The notes: generated from the sequence alone by a model not told the origin. A stretch of DNA of 64,000 nt from Liolophura sinensis (GCF_032854445.1 NC_088295.1:38102510-38166509), one strand, 5' to 3'. Positions 50,695 through 62,935 are shown, counted from the first letter of the stretch. Program-made: numbers and translations.

Positions 50695-53285
50695 ATGTAT
50701 AATTCGGATAGCGAGTCTTTTGCCGTAAGCCTAGCACAGGGTTGTTATTTTATTCTGCACTATGTCAGTTCCACCCGCATCTCCGGCAGTTCTCCATTAT
50801 GTGTCCATGCACCCGTGCTCGCTCACATAAAAAAATCTTTCAGTCTCCGATAACCGAGATATATATTCCAGGATACTGACGTCAAGGGCTACTCCCAAAC
50901 GAACACAAATCTTGCAAACCTTGTTGAATTCCGGAGATGGCTTGGATCCCAAATGACAAGATTAAATTCACCTCATGTAGCTGAATAAAGCGGATATGCA
51001 GCCAGCGGTCTAAATCGCGACATTTGGGCGGGTTGGGACATCCACAGGGGGCTGTAAACAACCAGCGACTTAGTTAGCGAGCGCAAGGTACATCCTTGCC
51101 AATATATAAATAACTATAAACGATGCCCACGTGAAGTCCGCAAGAGTACCGCACAATGATTGTGAAAATATAGCATTATCAACAAATAGACTGTTTTCAG
51201 TTATTATTCTCAAGTTTTCCCTTTCTTTAAATTTGAGGCTATAACGACTAAACTACATCGGAACGAATGGACACTTAGAGCTGTCACTGCCTAGGTAGCT
51301 GTCATTCTTTCCGACGGAATTAGGCCGCTTCCACAATGAATAATGAGGCAATTGTTTCAAAATGTTTTACATTTTCTAGATTGTGGCTCCCTTGGGTTTC
51401 GTGTGGCTTTGGAGACAAAAGTCGGTGGATAAAAAGACTCGTGTGGCCGTTTGCACAGTTTCTCGACCACTTATCTTCCACCAGTATGGCGTGAATGTTG
51501 GTAAGGTCAGCGTCACGAATGTGAATGTCCACCTTTAGCTGCAATATGTCGGTTGCTTACCTGGGACACTGCGTTTTTTTCTCTACCAGTAAAACTCACC
51601 GCACTCATGAAAGTGAAATGCTTTTTGGGTATAGGGTAATTAAATAAACAAATAAATGAGTAAATAAATTGCAAATAAGTAATAAATAAACAATTATAAT
51701 ATTTTTTAAATAATTGTGAAATATATCCACCGTATAAGTTTAGGGCCACATTGAGGATAAAACTTATATAATTTAGCCATGTTTATTTCAAAATTTATTA
51801 GAGCGCAATATGATGTAGAGGGTGGTGTACGAATTCCAGTACAAGAGAATGATATTTTGATGTAACCAATTCTCTGTATCTAACAAGGTTATGAACATTT
51901 GTATTTGTTTATCTGTCATCTCCCGTACACTGTGACTTCTTGGAAAGACTCTGCGTCATGTACAACAAACAAAATGGCTGCTCTAAAGGTGGAGTATCAA
52001 GACGTTCTCCATTCTATTGACTAGATAAAAAGCCAGTCAGTTACATACATAGTAGTATAATACCCGTAGAAATGTGTTCTATTGTTGCGACCTCAAGCCG
52101 TGTGGTCGTCAGGTTTTGTTGACAGTTTATGAACAATACAAAAACTCCAAGAGGGCATTGTACAGTGCTCACGATAGCTGAAGTGTGACTAGGTCAGTGG
52201 TAAAGCTTCTCCATCGGGAGCAAACCTGGAGACTTCATCGTCACTTCACATCTTTTCTCGACAGCTAATTACTGTAGATATTCTGAACTTTTCACTTTTA
52301 TGGATGCTTAGTGCGGGTTAACAGGTGGCGCAGTCTCACTCTTAAAGCGCAGATAAACGCGGGTGTCGATATACGTGAAAACCCAGAGACAAGAGACCGA
52401 AAGTAAGGGATTAATGGGACCAAAAGTAAGGTAGCACACCCAACATTTTTACCGCGCGGAACATTGTTAGAGTTCCCTGATGGCGTGCTCTGGCTAAGCG
52501 ACGATAGTATGCATTGGATGCAAGTAGGCATGAAGTGTTCCATCAATCCTCTAATTAGCCAGACGTAATACCTGTTACATCGGAATGTCGGTGCGCTCCG
52601 AGCTGCCATTTATCGCTAAATGCTATTACGGTTCGTCATTATGATTCAATGGGCTTGGGATATTACGAGAGCATTGATGAAATCAGACGGACTGATTTTA
52701 AAAGCTCACAAAACCTTGCGCGAACGTCGAGTTGCTTCTACCGGGCTCTAATGTCAATAGAGTGTAATTGGCGAAGAACTGAGCTCTCCCGGAGTGCGCA
52801 TTGTCCACGACTCTCTGCTGAATTTTGATTGAAAGTTTTTCTTTCCAACACTGTAGACTTGGGATCGATTTTCGCTTCAACCGTTCGAGACTGCATCGCA
52901 ACTCAATCAAAGATGTAATTCTCAAGCATCGGCATTTCAGCACAAGCGATGGCAGTTAGTTTGTCCATCGAACGCCGATTCATCGCCTATGCCGAGCATG
53001 TACACGATAATCGAATAATATTGTGACTCTAGATCAGAGCATCTCTGCAAAATTGTAAGATTGAGAAATAGGGTGTTGGCAATCGGTACTGGGGCGAGTC
53101 GCCAAGCACGGTGGGCTGGCATCGACTGGGAAAACTGTCTATCAGAGTAAAAGCCCGGAGTTACGACCAGCTAGGCTATTAGATGCCTAAGATACCGTCC
53201 AGTGACTGATCCAGGGTAGTTTTTACCCTCTCATTGCTCCTTGTCCGAGACTGGATTGAAATTGCTTCCCACTTGGTAGTCTCTA
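50695..53285. other. intergenic, nothing recognised
   Basis: No supported gene. An AT-rich run of TAAATAAA units at 51640-51690 may be the tail of a lost SINE. The 103-codon minus frame at 52298-52609 has no recognisable domain. Confidence 0.3.
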
Positions 53286-53292
53286 CCTTATG

Positions 53293-53540
53293 ATTGGCCA
53301 GATTTGGTAAACACAGTAACACGTGGTTTCCAGTCCAAGAAGTCTCATTCATAACACGCGCAAGTGACGCAGATATATAATTCCCTGGTCAAAGTGCTTA
53401 AAGCCGACAAATTACATCAAGGAGGTCTGGAAGCAGATTTGAAGGCGAGCCATCTACCTGGTAGTCAGACGAACAGGAGGCTGACCATGCACTAGGTGGC
53501 GTCTCACTCTCTCTCTCTTGCTCTCCCTCCTCAGCACAAG
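53293..53540 (+). promoter_or_regulatory. candidate promoter and noncoding first exon
   Basis: ATTGG at 53293-53297 and TATATAA at 53374-53380 are followed by about 140 bases without a useful ORF, ending in a near-consensus donor (AAG|GTAAGC, GT at 53541) after a CT-rich stretch. This has the form of a promoter with a 5' UTR exon. The nearest plausible acceptors downstream on the same strand are at 55784 and 56450, the latter leading into the 142-codon ORF, so it may be the start of that gene. Confidence 0.35.
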
Positions 53541-55783
53541 GTAAGCTGTTGTCACTAGTATAGATACAGCGCCCTCAGACACTACAGGTTTGTTTGCCCA
53601 TCGCATCCATCCGTGCGTCTAAACATTCTGTGTACAGGAAAATCGATGGTACAACGAAGGAACAGCCATGTGAATATCGTGTAACCTTTTTAGGGCCAAA
53701 CACCAGAAGATCTGGTTTTATTCTGTAAGCTATTGCCGACGACAGCTCTTGACGCTTCATGGTTCAACAGGAGATTTCTATACCAGGGTTAAACACAGGC
53801 TATCGGTGATGCTGGTGTAAGACAAACATGATTGTGGGGTCTCATCAGTGCGGTAAGCAATTGCTGTTTTTCACAGAACCCGATTCTGTAAACAAATCAG
53901 AGATAACGCTTATGTGGTCCTGCTGAGTATATTTGTACAAGTAGGTATACTCTGTGGGCATGCAGATGGCGATTCCGCCATTAAGTTGAAAGTGTACTCA
54001 GGCCTGTGTACATAACTCGTTTCAAGTGTATCATTTAGATGACGCATCGCGTGTCACACAGAAAAAAGACGAAGTTTCAGTTGCAGTGGTGTTTTCACTC
54101 TTCCTAAACGTTCAATCCCCATGATATCTTCAGCAAACTGTATCGGTGGCTTCTTTATAATGGCTTAGAAAAATCAGATGGTCTTAAAATCTGCTGAGGG
54201 AAAGATAGACAAGGGTAATTTTTTCTTGTGTTTTTTGGATTTTGGAAAGATCTGGAATGATAAATTGTCTCTGGCATAATGGTTTCATCAAGTGACACAT
54301 CTAATGCCGTCAATATTTGGGATACAGATTTGTCAAACTTCTCAACAGGAAAGACATTATTCTGACGGGTGAGTCAAAGAGATATAAGAGAACGGTTGAT
54401 GAATCTGTTGGCATGTTATCTTACGCGCTGACGGGCAGCTTTCCATAATACTTGCAGATTTCCAACAATAATGCCAATGAATTTATTTGTATCAGTATGG
54501 TTTAGAACTCGACTTGGTAATTGCTGAGGTCAAAACCTAGAGGATGATGGAATTAATACTGGAACAAAGTCAGTGTTGTAAGATGCTGTCAATTTGGCGG
54601 TTATTCGAGATGAAACACAAGACGGTCTATAGTGACTGGGTTGGTTTCTCTTCTAATCTGTAGGCTGAAAGCGTGGGACACAACCTTACACTAGGCTGTC
54701 GACGTGATATAGTTTCAGTCGACACCGTTATGCCATGTTTTCCAGGTTTTGTTCTCATTACGTTAATGTACTTGACAATGGATCGTAAATCCAAAATCAG
54801 TTAATGGATGCGACAAACCAAATTAGAGATACATTGTAAGAAAACCATACTGTCGAGTGAAGTATAATGCTATTAATTCATATCCATCAGGATTTGCAGA
54901 GTGCTGATTTACTCTGCCGCGACTTTGTCAAAACTCGACTGGGGATGACGGCCGCTGATGACCAATGTCACAAGGTGAGAGGGGCATTAGAGATTTGGTG
55001 GTAAACCCTTCTAATCCCGATGACCGGGTGAACGAACGTCCTGGCCTTGGGCACGATCGATCTCACTGTATGAAACCAATACGGCGTGTGGCGGCGGTGT
55101 GAGGGCCTTTGATTCCCGCTTCTGTTGATGGTTTCATCCGAGAATTGGTAATATATAGGAGCTTTTCGGGAGTTTGTCACTGTATCCAGTCAGTGCATCG
55201 CTTGCCGGTCACGGCGGTTCTACGCCTTCGTAAGAACACAAGAAGCACGCTTAATTTCTTTGGGCCGTGCTGCGACTCACTGGCCACAATGAATATGGGT
55301 AAGACGACAAGATATCACATAAACGTGAGCACAACGCACCAAACCTTCCTTTGGCTTTTTATTGTATATTGCCCGAGTATAAAAGCGAAAGAGAGCCCCT
55401 TAGTTAAGCTTCCTTAATCGATATGATATGGGAGGTTATTCTAGCAAATGTTACGCTCAGTGATGTTAACGAATTATAGACCGCCAGGGTATTCATCCCC
55501 CAGTAGAATCAACGCTGGGTTATTTAGACTATGTTGCAAGCCATTTTGGCCCGTTTTTTGTTACGCATGAGAATTCGATCACAGATCCCCACGATAAACT
55601 AACCCGAACAGTCGGTGCCGTATGGAAGTGTTAGTTACACGGCCTGTAAGCCATTCATCAGTTCAGAACCCAGTAGCTCCTCACATAGCATCCTGTATAG
55701 CCGTAAGTCGGACAGCTATTAACCAGATTAACATTGCGCTTGATGGATGATCTAGACACAGCACGACCCTCATCTGCCTACAG
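53541..55783. other. possible intron; nothing recognised
   Basis: If the exon ending at 53540 is real this is its first intron. The frames within it (for example 55109-55417, which has no ATG start) show no recognisable domain, and no repeats were seen. Confidence 0.25.
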
Positions 55784-55968
55784 TCTTTGACAAAACGCTT
55801 TGTTACTTTAAAATTAGATGGGATTTCGGAAAAACAAGACAATTTTTTCGAACGTCTCGGCATTCAGTCTCTGTGTTGGGAGCCCAGTTGCTCGCATACG
55901 CTGTCGACAATCGCCGATATATTATTTACAAACCGTACCACATGCTTAGAACCAATTAGAACTGACAG
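55784..55968 (+). other. candidate internal exon
   Basis: A good acceptor ('ctgcctacag') at 55783 and a near-consensus donor (CAG|GTAAGA, GT at 55969) bracket 185 bases that are open in one frame throughout and close only two bases past the donor. The frame lacks an ATG near its start and reads as an ordinary peptide ('FVTLKLDGISEKQDNFFERL'). Joined in that frame to the acceptor at 56450 it meets a stop within six codons, so it is either 5' UTR sequence of the 56530 gene or belongs elsewhere. Confidence 0.3.
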
Positions 55969-56457
55969 GTAAGAAAATTCCATAACATGAAGCAAAAAGT
56001 GCCTGCATAGAATACAAAGAACGTTTGCGAAAAAAATATACCCTTTCTGTTCGAATCCAATTTTGTATGGTGCATATGAGTATGTTCAAATCATCTCATC
56101 AACAGGGTTTTTTTTTACACAATGGCGATGATATTTTGAAACACGAATAATGCGTAAGGATGGATCCAATCACTCCACTGCTACTAGACAATTTTTAATG
56201 TCAAGTTACATGAAGTCCACTTGTCTTTCTGTAGCGCACTGAACATTAAACAGTAAAACACACATAATGACAACACGAATAACATGTATATAGTTTAATT
56301 GAAGTAATTTTTTCTGGTGGACACTGCTTTGTTGCAAGTTAAGACGTATAATCTGTGGGAGAATGTATCGAGCAAACAGAAATGGGTGCATGTACCACTT
56401 TTCACATATATACAGCTTCGTTGATCTTTCTTTATTAATTTATTTTCAGGTGTGAAA

Positions 56458-56650
56458 ATGAATGACGTCTGAGCTCAACAATACCCTAGCTGAGTCACAG
56501 TTTTACAGCTTATTCGCACTCTGGAAATCATGGTGCAGCTGTTTTATTACGAAAACCGGGGCAAGTGCTGTCGGAAAGTGTTTAATTACGAGGGCTTCCC
56601 GACCAAGGTGTTGTTGTTCCCATACGAGGGCTGGGCCCAACCGGCCATGA
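56458..56650 (+). promoter_or_regulatory. upstream ORFs of the 142-aa gene
   Basis: After the acceptor at 56449 there is an ATG at 56458 opening a 4-codon ORF, and at 56462 a second ATG opening a 62-codon frame that overlaps the first 121 bases of the main ORF in another frame. If the transcript begins upstream, scanning ribosomes would meet both before the main start, which would limit its translation. Confidence 0.35.
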
Positions 56651-56958
56651 TTACCTACTGGTTGCTAAAAACCTACTGGTGGAGCCGAGCTCGTTGTAAA
56701 ATCGTCGAGGTTAACGGCAACCGTAAATCAACGACCAAAGCCAAAATGGTGGACAAAGGAAATGGGAACATGTACATATACGGGACATTCAAAGACCTGC
56801 CCCATAATCCCGACTTCAAGGTTAACCTGACAACGAATGTGAGCAACGCGGACTTTCAACTCGGCTACAGTGTAACGGGAACCCTGGAACGTGGTGACAA
56901 GAGGAAAGGCGATCTGCAACTCACCCATTACGCTATGATCAAGCGGAGAGGATACTGA
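56530..56958 (+). CDS. unrecognised 142-aa protein, probable orphan gene
   Basis: ATG in a good context (A at -3, G at +4) opens a 142-codon frame with a sharp change to GC-rich third positions, unlike the AT-rich surroundings, which argues that it is coding. The product is basic (many Lys/Arg), very rich in aromatics ('LLKTYWWSRARC'), has three Cys (13, 14, 56) and no N-terminal signal peptide or clear membrane helix. The second half (residues 73-137) alternates polar and hydrophobic residues as a beta-sheet protein would. I recognise no domain. An acceptor ('ttattttcag') at 56449 would make the exon start at 56450; two short upstream ORFs follow it. Possible poly(A) signals are ATTAAA near 57430 and AATAAA at 58361. 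It may be an essentially single-exon, lineage-restricted gene, with or without the upstream exons at 53.5 and 55.8 kb. Confidence 0.6.
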   Translation: MVQLFYYENRGKCCRKVFNYEGFPTKVLLFPYEGWAQPAMITYWLLKTYWWSRARCKIVEVNGNRKSTTKAKMVDKGNGNMYIYGTFKDLPHNPDFKVNLTTNVSNADFQLGYSVTGTLERGDKRKGDLQLTHYAMIKRRGY

Positions 56959-57180
56959 CTTGCACTACCAGATCATTCTGCTAAAAGTGGTCACCCCTGT
57001 TCTTGTTTTTTTTTTTCAGGCGTCATTGACGTCAGATTTGCAGAAAGTCGACACCATAGGAGGATTTCCGGATAGTTCACCAAACTTTGTGGCTTATCAC
57101 TCCAAATGTAACGTCATTTCTGCGTTCTGCTTAGATGTGCACTGCTGTTGGACTGGGTTGTAGAAGTTAGGACCGTCAGA

Positions 57181-57320
57181 TGACGTTTTGATGTTGGCGT
57201 TATTTCAAACCATTGATGACATTCCAAAGATGACATTCCAAAGATGACGTTTTGATGTTGGCGTTATTTCAAACCATTGATGACATTCCAAAGATGACAT
57301 TCCAAAGATGACATTCCGAA
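57181..57320. repeat. 64-bp direct repeat with internal 13-bp repeats
   Basis: The block 'gatgacgttttgatgttggc' plus 'gttatttcaaaccattgatg' occurs twice, 64 bases apart, with copies of 'atgacattccaaag' between and after. It lies just downstream of the 142-aa ORF, possibly in its 3' UTR. Confidence 0.85.
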
Positions 57321-57324
57321 GGCA

Positions 57325-59245
57325 ACTGTATGGACGTTCAGTGACATGAGCATGTAATGATATAAACTTAACTCTAGCACTGGGTTCGATTCCTTTTAGA
57401 TTTCAACAAAACGCGTTCTATTTTTCACATTAAATACTCATATCGCTATTGTATGGCAGTTTAGAAACTGTTCCATCTCACTTTCAAATATGACTTCAAC
57501 GCTAAATTCTCTGCTGGTAACAATGTTACGCTTGCTATAGTTAAACTGTCCTTTCACTTTTTAGGCAGTCTCCCTGTAATGCATCGCATTTGGTCCAATC
57601 GATGAGATTGGGAGTCATTTAGATCTATGATACACTTTGTCTTTTTGTCTTCGTAGACGTTGTCTTTATGAGCTGAAAATGTGCATAGCATCAAAGTGTC
57701 GTCGAGGTTTTCGGTTTTGTAGGATCTCCCACTGATATGGTACCATCTACATATTAGCCTACTTTTATTCCATGGAATACGTATAGAGACAGAACAATTT
57801 GCATGAAGGCGTCGTAGTTCCAACATGCATTACGTAGAAGTATTCGTCCACTGGAATCGACGCTTTGGGTATGCATGCGCAGTTCATATCAACAAACTCA
57901 ACCTTCATGCAAGTACTTCCCCCGGCCAATTGTAATGAACTGTAATTTTACCGTCGATATTTTGTCTGTGCATCTCGAAGTGAAGCTACAGGGCGCTAAT
58001 TAAAACCGTGCTCAATTCAACGTAATATTTTCTGTGTGCAATTGTGCATTGGGGCGAGAAGCAGGCCATTCTGCTTGTGATGAGCATATGCTTAATGTTG
58101 TGGTAGGCTTGTGTTGAGAGTGACTGCTCGTTAAATGAAATATGGTAATAATGTGTTTCCAGAGTTTGTTAGAATGATAAATTTTATACTTATGTGTTAC
58201 GAATCAAGACCATGTTTTGTCTTTGACTTATAGTATATCCTAGTTTGTTGGGGATTTTTGGGGGTCTGTAACGGTGACATTGCATTGCTTAACACGCGTC
58301 TTTCAAGTAGAAACAAAGGAGGAAGCAAACTTACTGGGTTAAAAACGTTCAAATGAGATAAATAAAAATTATCAAATTCGAAAGATAAATCACTTTATAA
58401 GAGGATTGCTCATCGATACCGGTACTGTTCTTTCATGAAATTATGAAATATGTGCGCATTTCGAAATAATACTCAAGCTTATTAGGGTGCAAGAATTTCT
58501 GCAGGATATCTGCAATAAATCCCTTTCTTGAGATTGTTTTATTTATTTTGGTCAAGATCTGTTAAGATTTTTAAAATACCTTTGCTTCTGCCATGACGTC
58601 ACGCCGATGATACTTGTTTAAAGTGCAGAATATTTCAGTGGGATATCATATGTATTACAACCAGTCTTTTGTAGATGACATTTAGGGCCTATTAGGCCTA
58701 TTTAGGGCTACAGTGCAAGATGAATTTACAACCAAAATCATATGGATACTATTTGGAAGAATGAAGTCAAGAAGATGGGCAAATAGTGCTTTGATTGTAA
58801 ATATACATTGTCTACAATCGAAATTACTTATTTATCAAGTGTAACAATTAGTGTTCCTAAAGTTTTGTCAAATTCAAGTTACCTAAATTGTTTCAGCAAA
58901 AAGGCAATGTGGGAACGTTTGGCAGACAGACAGTGTTCCCTGGTGTTTCGGCTATACACTCCCCTGTGATATTGATATTTCTAAGCCATGAATCGCTTAC
59001 AAAATGAGGCAATTCGACTTTCCCAAGGCTCCGATAAGAAATGATTAATTTGCACCCTTCATCCACAGGAGAGTCCTTCTGGTAGCGAGGCCGTTCCCTT
59101 ACAGAACGGTTTCACTCAGACGGAACAGAACGGCTCCAATATATCATTCCAAAAGCTCCGTAACATTTTGACATCGTTTGCAGTGCAGATGCATTGCCAG
59201 AGCTTTTCAAATAACAGCACCAATCGATAAAGTGTCGTTGTACTG
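57325..59245. other. intergenic or 3' UTR, nothing recognised
   Basis: AT-rich. A B-box-like 'gggttcgattcc' at 57382-57393 has no A-box at the right distance. AATAAA at 58361-58366 could end the 142-aa gene's transcript. Confidence 0.35.
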
Positions 59246-59251
59246 ACGGCA

Positions 59252-59398
59252 TATAAACAATCCGACGGAGAGATCTCTACTTTATTATTGTTGTGACATC
59301 AATCATCCCAGTGCACAGACCAGCACCGTTTTAAGACGCATATAGCTAACATGCCATCAAAATACGTCCCAGCGGGCTTAGGTCCAGATTTCAGAAAG
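59252..59398 (+). other. candidate promoter and first coding exon
   Basis: TATAAA at 59252-59257 ('ggcatataaac') is followed about 95 bases later by an ATG at 59351 in a good context, opening 16 codons (MPSKYVPAGLGPDFRK) to a donor (AAAG|GTGTGT, GT at 59399) in phase 0. No second exon could be placed: the strong acceptor at about 60080 ('tttttttattacag') leads to a stop within five codons in this phase. The gene, if real, may continue beyond the window. No product is recognised. Confidence 0.3.
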
Positions 59399-59649
59399 GT
59401 GTGTTTTTTTTGTGTTTTTTTTTTGCAATTTAAGCTCATATACAAGCTTAATAACTTGTTCGCGGGAAAGCACATTTCCATATATCAAAGGACATTTTCC
59501 GGAGGGAAAAAACGGACTTGAAGTTAGGAATCGATATGCAATTCGAAAATTTAGATAAACTGAAACATAACATCTCGTACAAAATCTAAGTTTATAAAGA
59601 TCATGGTTTGTCGCTTTTTTTCAATACTTTGACCAGACAAAATTACACA

Positions 59650-59740
59650 TTGCTTGATTTATTAGCTTCTTTATTTTGTATCTAAAGCCATACTCAAGAC
59701 TTTTTAACTCAGTTGACGGCAGTGGGCGAGGTTCACAACT
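59650..59740 (-). mobile_element. diverged SINE tail, minus strand
   Basis: On the plus strand 'ttgatttattagcttctt', 'taaagccatactcaagact' and 'gacggcagtgggcgaggtt' are degraded reverse complements of the SINE tail and body, in the right order. Confidence 0.4.
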
Positions 59741-60239
59741 ACAGTTTATTTCTTTTAGCTTATATTCAGCTGTCTGTGAAATCAGTTATACTCGCTACTA
59801 AAATTGCCTTTAATCAGTGACGCGTAAACAAACTCAAGCTCTACACATCCTTAGTTGGAGGTTCATATTCTTGCAAAGAAAATGAAGTTAGAACGCTTTA
59901 TTCGACACCAAGAATTCATTGTCGTCATAACTGACACAAGTGACATGTTGCACAATGGGCGTGGAGAGTAATTTGTTTTACAAAAGTTGCACCAACATGT
60001 GGTTTGGACAAACTGCTTCTAGTAACACAGCCTTCGTTACTATCTCCACGCATAGACTACATTGTTTTTTTTTTTATTACAGAACATGCAACTCTAAGAT
60101 CATCCAGCCATTAGATAATAAACTACAAGATATAAAATATAATTTATCTGTTAAGGTTATATAATACTAAAAGCTGTAGATAATTTCAAATACGGCAGTG
60201 CCAGAAACAGGGTTTAGAATGAAGTCGATAGGAACTAAG

Positions 60240-60560
60240 GTAACTGGTGCCACCTCCCTTCAAAACATACCGGACTCCGCCGATTCCCCAGCATGCCACT
60301 TGTCTTTTGAATAATTATGACTTCACCCTGAGACAATGAGTTCTTGCCGTCGAACTGTGCTTATGCGGTTTAACGTCATGAATTAGAAAAGGTGTTCTAA
60401 CTTCATTTTCTTTGCAAGGATATGAATTTTCAGAATATCTATGTGTAGACCTTGTGTTGCCGAGTGTCGCTGACTAAAAGCAATTTTTGTAGCATGTATG
60501 ACTGTTATTACAGAGAGCTGAATAAGGAAATAAAAGAAATAGACTATAGCTCATTACATG
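60240..60560. repeat. dispersed repeat shared with 22490-22815
   Basis: Second copy of the block described at 22490; the shared landmarks are 'cagcatgcca', 'aataattatgac', 'gtgcttatg', 'gtcatgaatta-gaaaa', 'tgtatgact' and 'gaaatagactata'. No ORF. Confidence 0.65.
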
Positions 60561-60604
60561 CATAAGGTGCACTGGCTACTTCTAGATTTGCAATATAAGG
60601 CAAA

Positions 60605-61460
60605 TTAAGCAAGGCAGCGAGGTAGCGACGCTAACCTGACCTGGCTGCCTCGCTGCCTCGCTCCGCATCACAAAGGTAGATGTAGCGAGCTATATAGAGA
60701 GACCAACGTGGCCTGGCTGCTTCGAGGACTCGCAATGTATTATAAAGGTCTAGGTAGCGAGGTAGCGAGCTATGTAGCGAGGCTAACGTGACCTTGCTGC
60801 CTGGAGGACTCGCCATGTATCACAAAGTTAGATGTAGCGAGTTATGTATCGAGGCTAACGTGACCTAGCTGCCTTGAGGACTCGCCATGTATTCTAAAGG
60901 TCTGGTTAGCGAGGTAGCGAGCTATGTAGAGAGGCTAACGTGCCCTGGCTACCTCGATAACTCGCCGTGTATTATAAAGGTCTAGGCAGCGAGGTAGCGA
61001 GATATGTAGCAAGTGTAACGTGACCTTGCTGCCTCAATGACTCGCCATGTATCACAAAGTTAAATGTAGCGAGCTATGTAGAGAGTCTAACTTGACCTGG
61101 CTACCTCGACGACTCGTCATGTATTATAAAGGTCTAGGCAACGTGGTAGCGAGCTATGTAGCGAGGCTAACGTGCCCTGGCTACCTCGCTGACTAGCCGT
61201 GTATTATAAACGTCAAGGTAGCGAAGTAATGAGGCTAATATGACCTGGCTTGCTCGAGTACTCGCCCTGTATCAGAAAGGTAGATGTTGCGAGTTTTGTT
61301 GCCAGGCTAACATAACCTGGCAGCCTCTAGGACCCGTCCTGTGTCACAATGGTAGATGCGGGGAGATATGTAGTGAGGCTAACGTGACCCGATTGGATCG
61401 AGAATTAGAGGTAGCAAGGTACATGTAGCGCGCTATGTAGCTAGATTAACCTGACCTGCG
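60605..61460. repeat. alternating 70/80-bp tandem repeat, about 11 units
   Basis: Units contain 'gtagcgagctatgtagcgag', 'gctaacgtgacctggctgcc' and 'tcgaggactcgccatgtat'. The distance between successive 'cgccatgtat' blocks alternates between roughly 70 and 80 bases because two unit types ('cacaaagttagatgtagcg' and 'tataaaggtctaggtagcg') take turns, so the higher-order unit is about 150 bases. Units are 80-90% alike and decay towards both edges. 'gtagcgag' is itself repeated within the longer unit. Confidence 0.9.
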
Positions 61461-61464
61461 TATT

Positions 61465-62555
61465 TCCAGAATGTTAAATACGTGATAAATCCAGACCCAC
61501 TGAAAACCTAAAACATGACATACTCAGTTTCCTTCCGTACGGAAAATTAATTCTCGTAGTCTCTACATGCATACATGGGCTATATGTATGTATTTCAACA
61601 GGGCATTTTCTCGTCCTAAAATACACCTCAACTATAGAAAGAAAAACCAAGCAGGATTCCACCAATAAATAAATACAAATAAATCTGAGGATTAGGGCGT
61701 TTTTGAGAATATCAATAGCTCACCAGAGCCGCACGGTACAGGAAAGGGAAGTCTCTCGGCGAGACAGTGAATATTTTAGCAAACTGAATACAGAGTTGTG
61801 CACTTAGCGCGCGAACATCAATCGTTTGTCGTGCGTTATTTTTACCCCGGCCATTCAACCGGTTGAATATAATTTTGGGATTTAAATCCGGACAAGGAAA
61901 TAACGACTCGGACTGTGGCTTGACGTGATATATGCATTCTATGCATTATGCATGACCTCCGATAAGCAAAATGGATTCGGACAACCCGTACAACTGGCAT
62001 ACTGAGTAGGGGTTAAAGACTCGTCTCTCGGGGGTATCTCAAACAAACCGATTTAAGCAAACATCAATGACTCAGCTTTAAAACAGCTTTTGTTTTTGTC
62101 TGTTTTATAAAAACAAAGCTGTAAATTTTTTTCAGCAGCTATGGCCTTAAATAACCTTAAATATAAATCGGAATCTACAGATAGTTATGAATGGAATTAT
62201 TGTCTGCGGATTTGTCATGTTATATCCAGTCAAACAATAATCTTCGTTACAAGTTAATTTTTATACATAATAATTCTTAGCTTTATGACAAATTTTTGTA
62301 GTTTAATCAATACGATATTTCTCTCGTGTTCTACTAGGATCGAAGTGTATAAAGTACCAACTGACAAGTTATCCTGTTGAAAAGTTTTTCTACGGAAATT
62401 CATCAAGTAGGAATTAAATAAATCATGAAATCCCGTAGATTTAGAAATCGAGTGTTCACATGACAGGGAACTCAGCCATCATTTCAAGAGTAACCAGTCA
62501 CGATTTCATGAACGGTAACCAATGACTTATATCTAGGAAAAATTATGCCAAGGTT
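61465..62555. other. intergenic, nothing recognised
   Basis: No supported gene. A short 'aataaataaatacaaataaa' run at 61665-61684 may be a SINE tail remnant. Confidence 0.35.
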
Positions 62556-62559
62556 ATTC

Positions 62560-62935
62560 TACTGGGAAGTTGAATCAGTCGGTATGTGGGTCTGTCATTT
62601 GTATCAGTTCTGTCGGTCTGTCTGTCGGTTGAATCAGTCAGCTCGTCGGTTTGTCTGTGGATTGAATCAGCTTGTCTGTCGGTCGAATCAATCAGTCTGT
62701 CGGTCAGTTATAGTCGATCAATCTGTCCATGCGCTGATTAAATCAGTCAGTGTGTCGCTATGTCGGTTGGGTCAGCCAGTCTGTCTGTCCGCATTTGGAT
62801 GGGATCATTCCATCTGTTTGTCGGTCGGCCCGTCTATTAAATCAGTCCGTAAGTCGTTATGCCCGTTGTTAAATCAATCAATCAAAAAATAAATCAATAA
62901 ATCAGTAAGCCAATCAATAAATCAATCGGCTCTAC
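62560..62935. repeat. degenerate GTCTGT/CGGTTGAATCAGT repeat
   Basis: Irregular tandem units of 'gtctgtcggttgaatcagtc' type about 24-44 bases long, grading into 'aatcaatcaataaatcaat' at the right edge. The 115-codon plus frame (62545-62892), a Ser/Val/Cys/Gln-rich repeat, is an effect of the array and not a supported gene. Confidence 0.85.

Noticed and set aside
52298-52609. 103-codon minus-strand frame
   Set aside because: No recognisable domain; the plus strand in this stretch is almost equally open, so composition explains it.
57382-57393. tRNA B-box-like 'gggttcgattcc'
   Set aside because: No A-box or cloverleaf could be built upstream, so not called as a tRNA gene.
62545-62892. 115-codon plus-strand Cys/Ser/Val-rich frame
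   Set aside because: It follows a degenerate GTCTGT repeat and has no coding-like composition outside the repeat.
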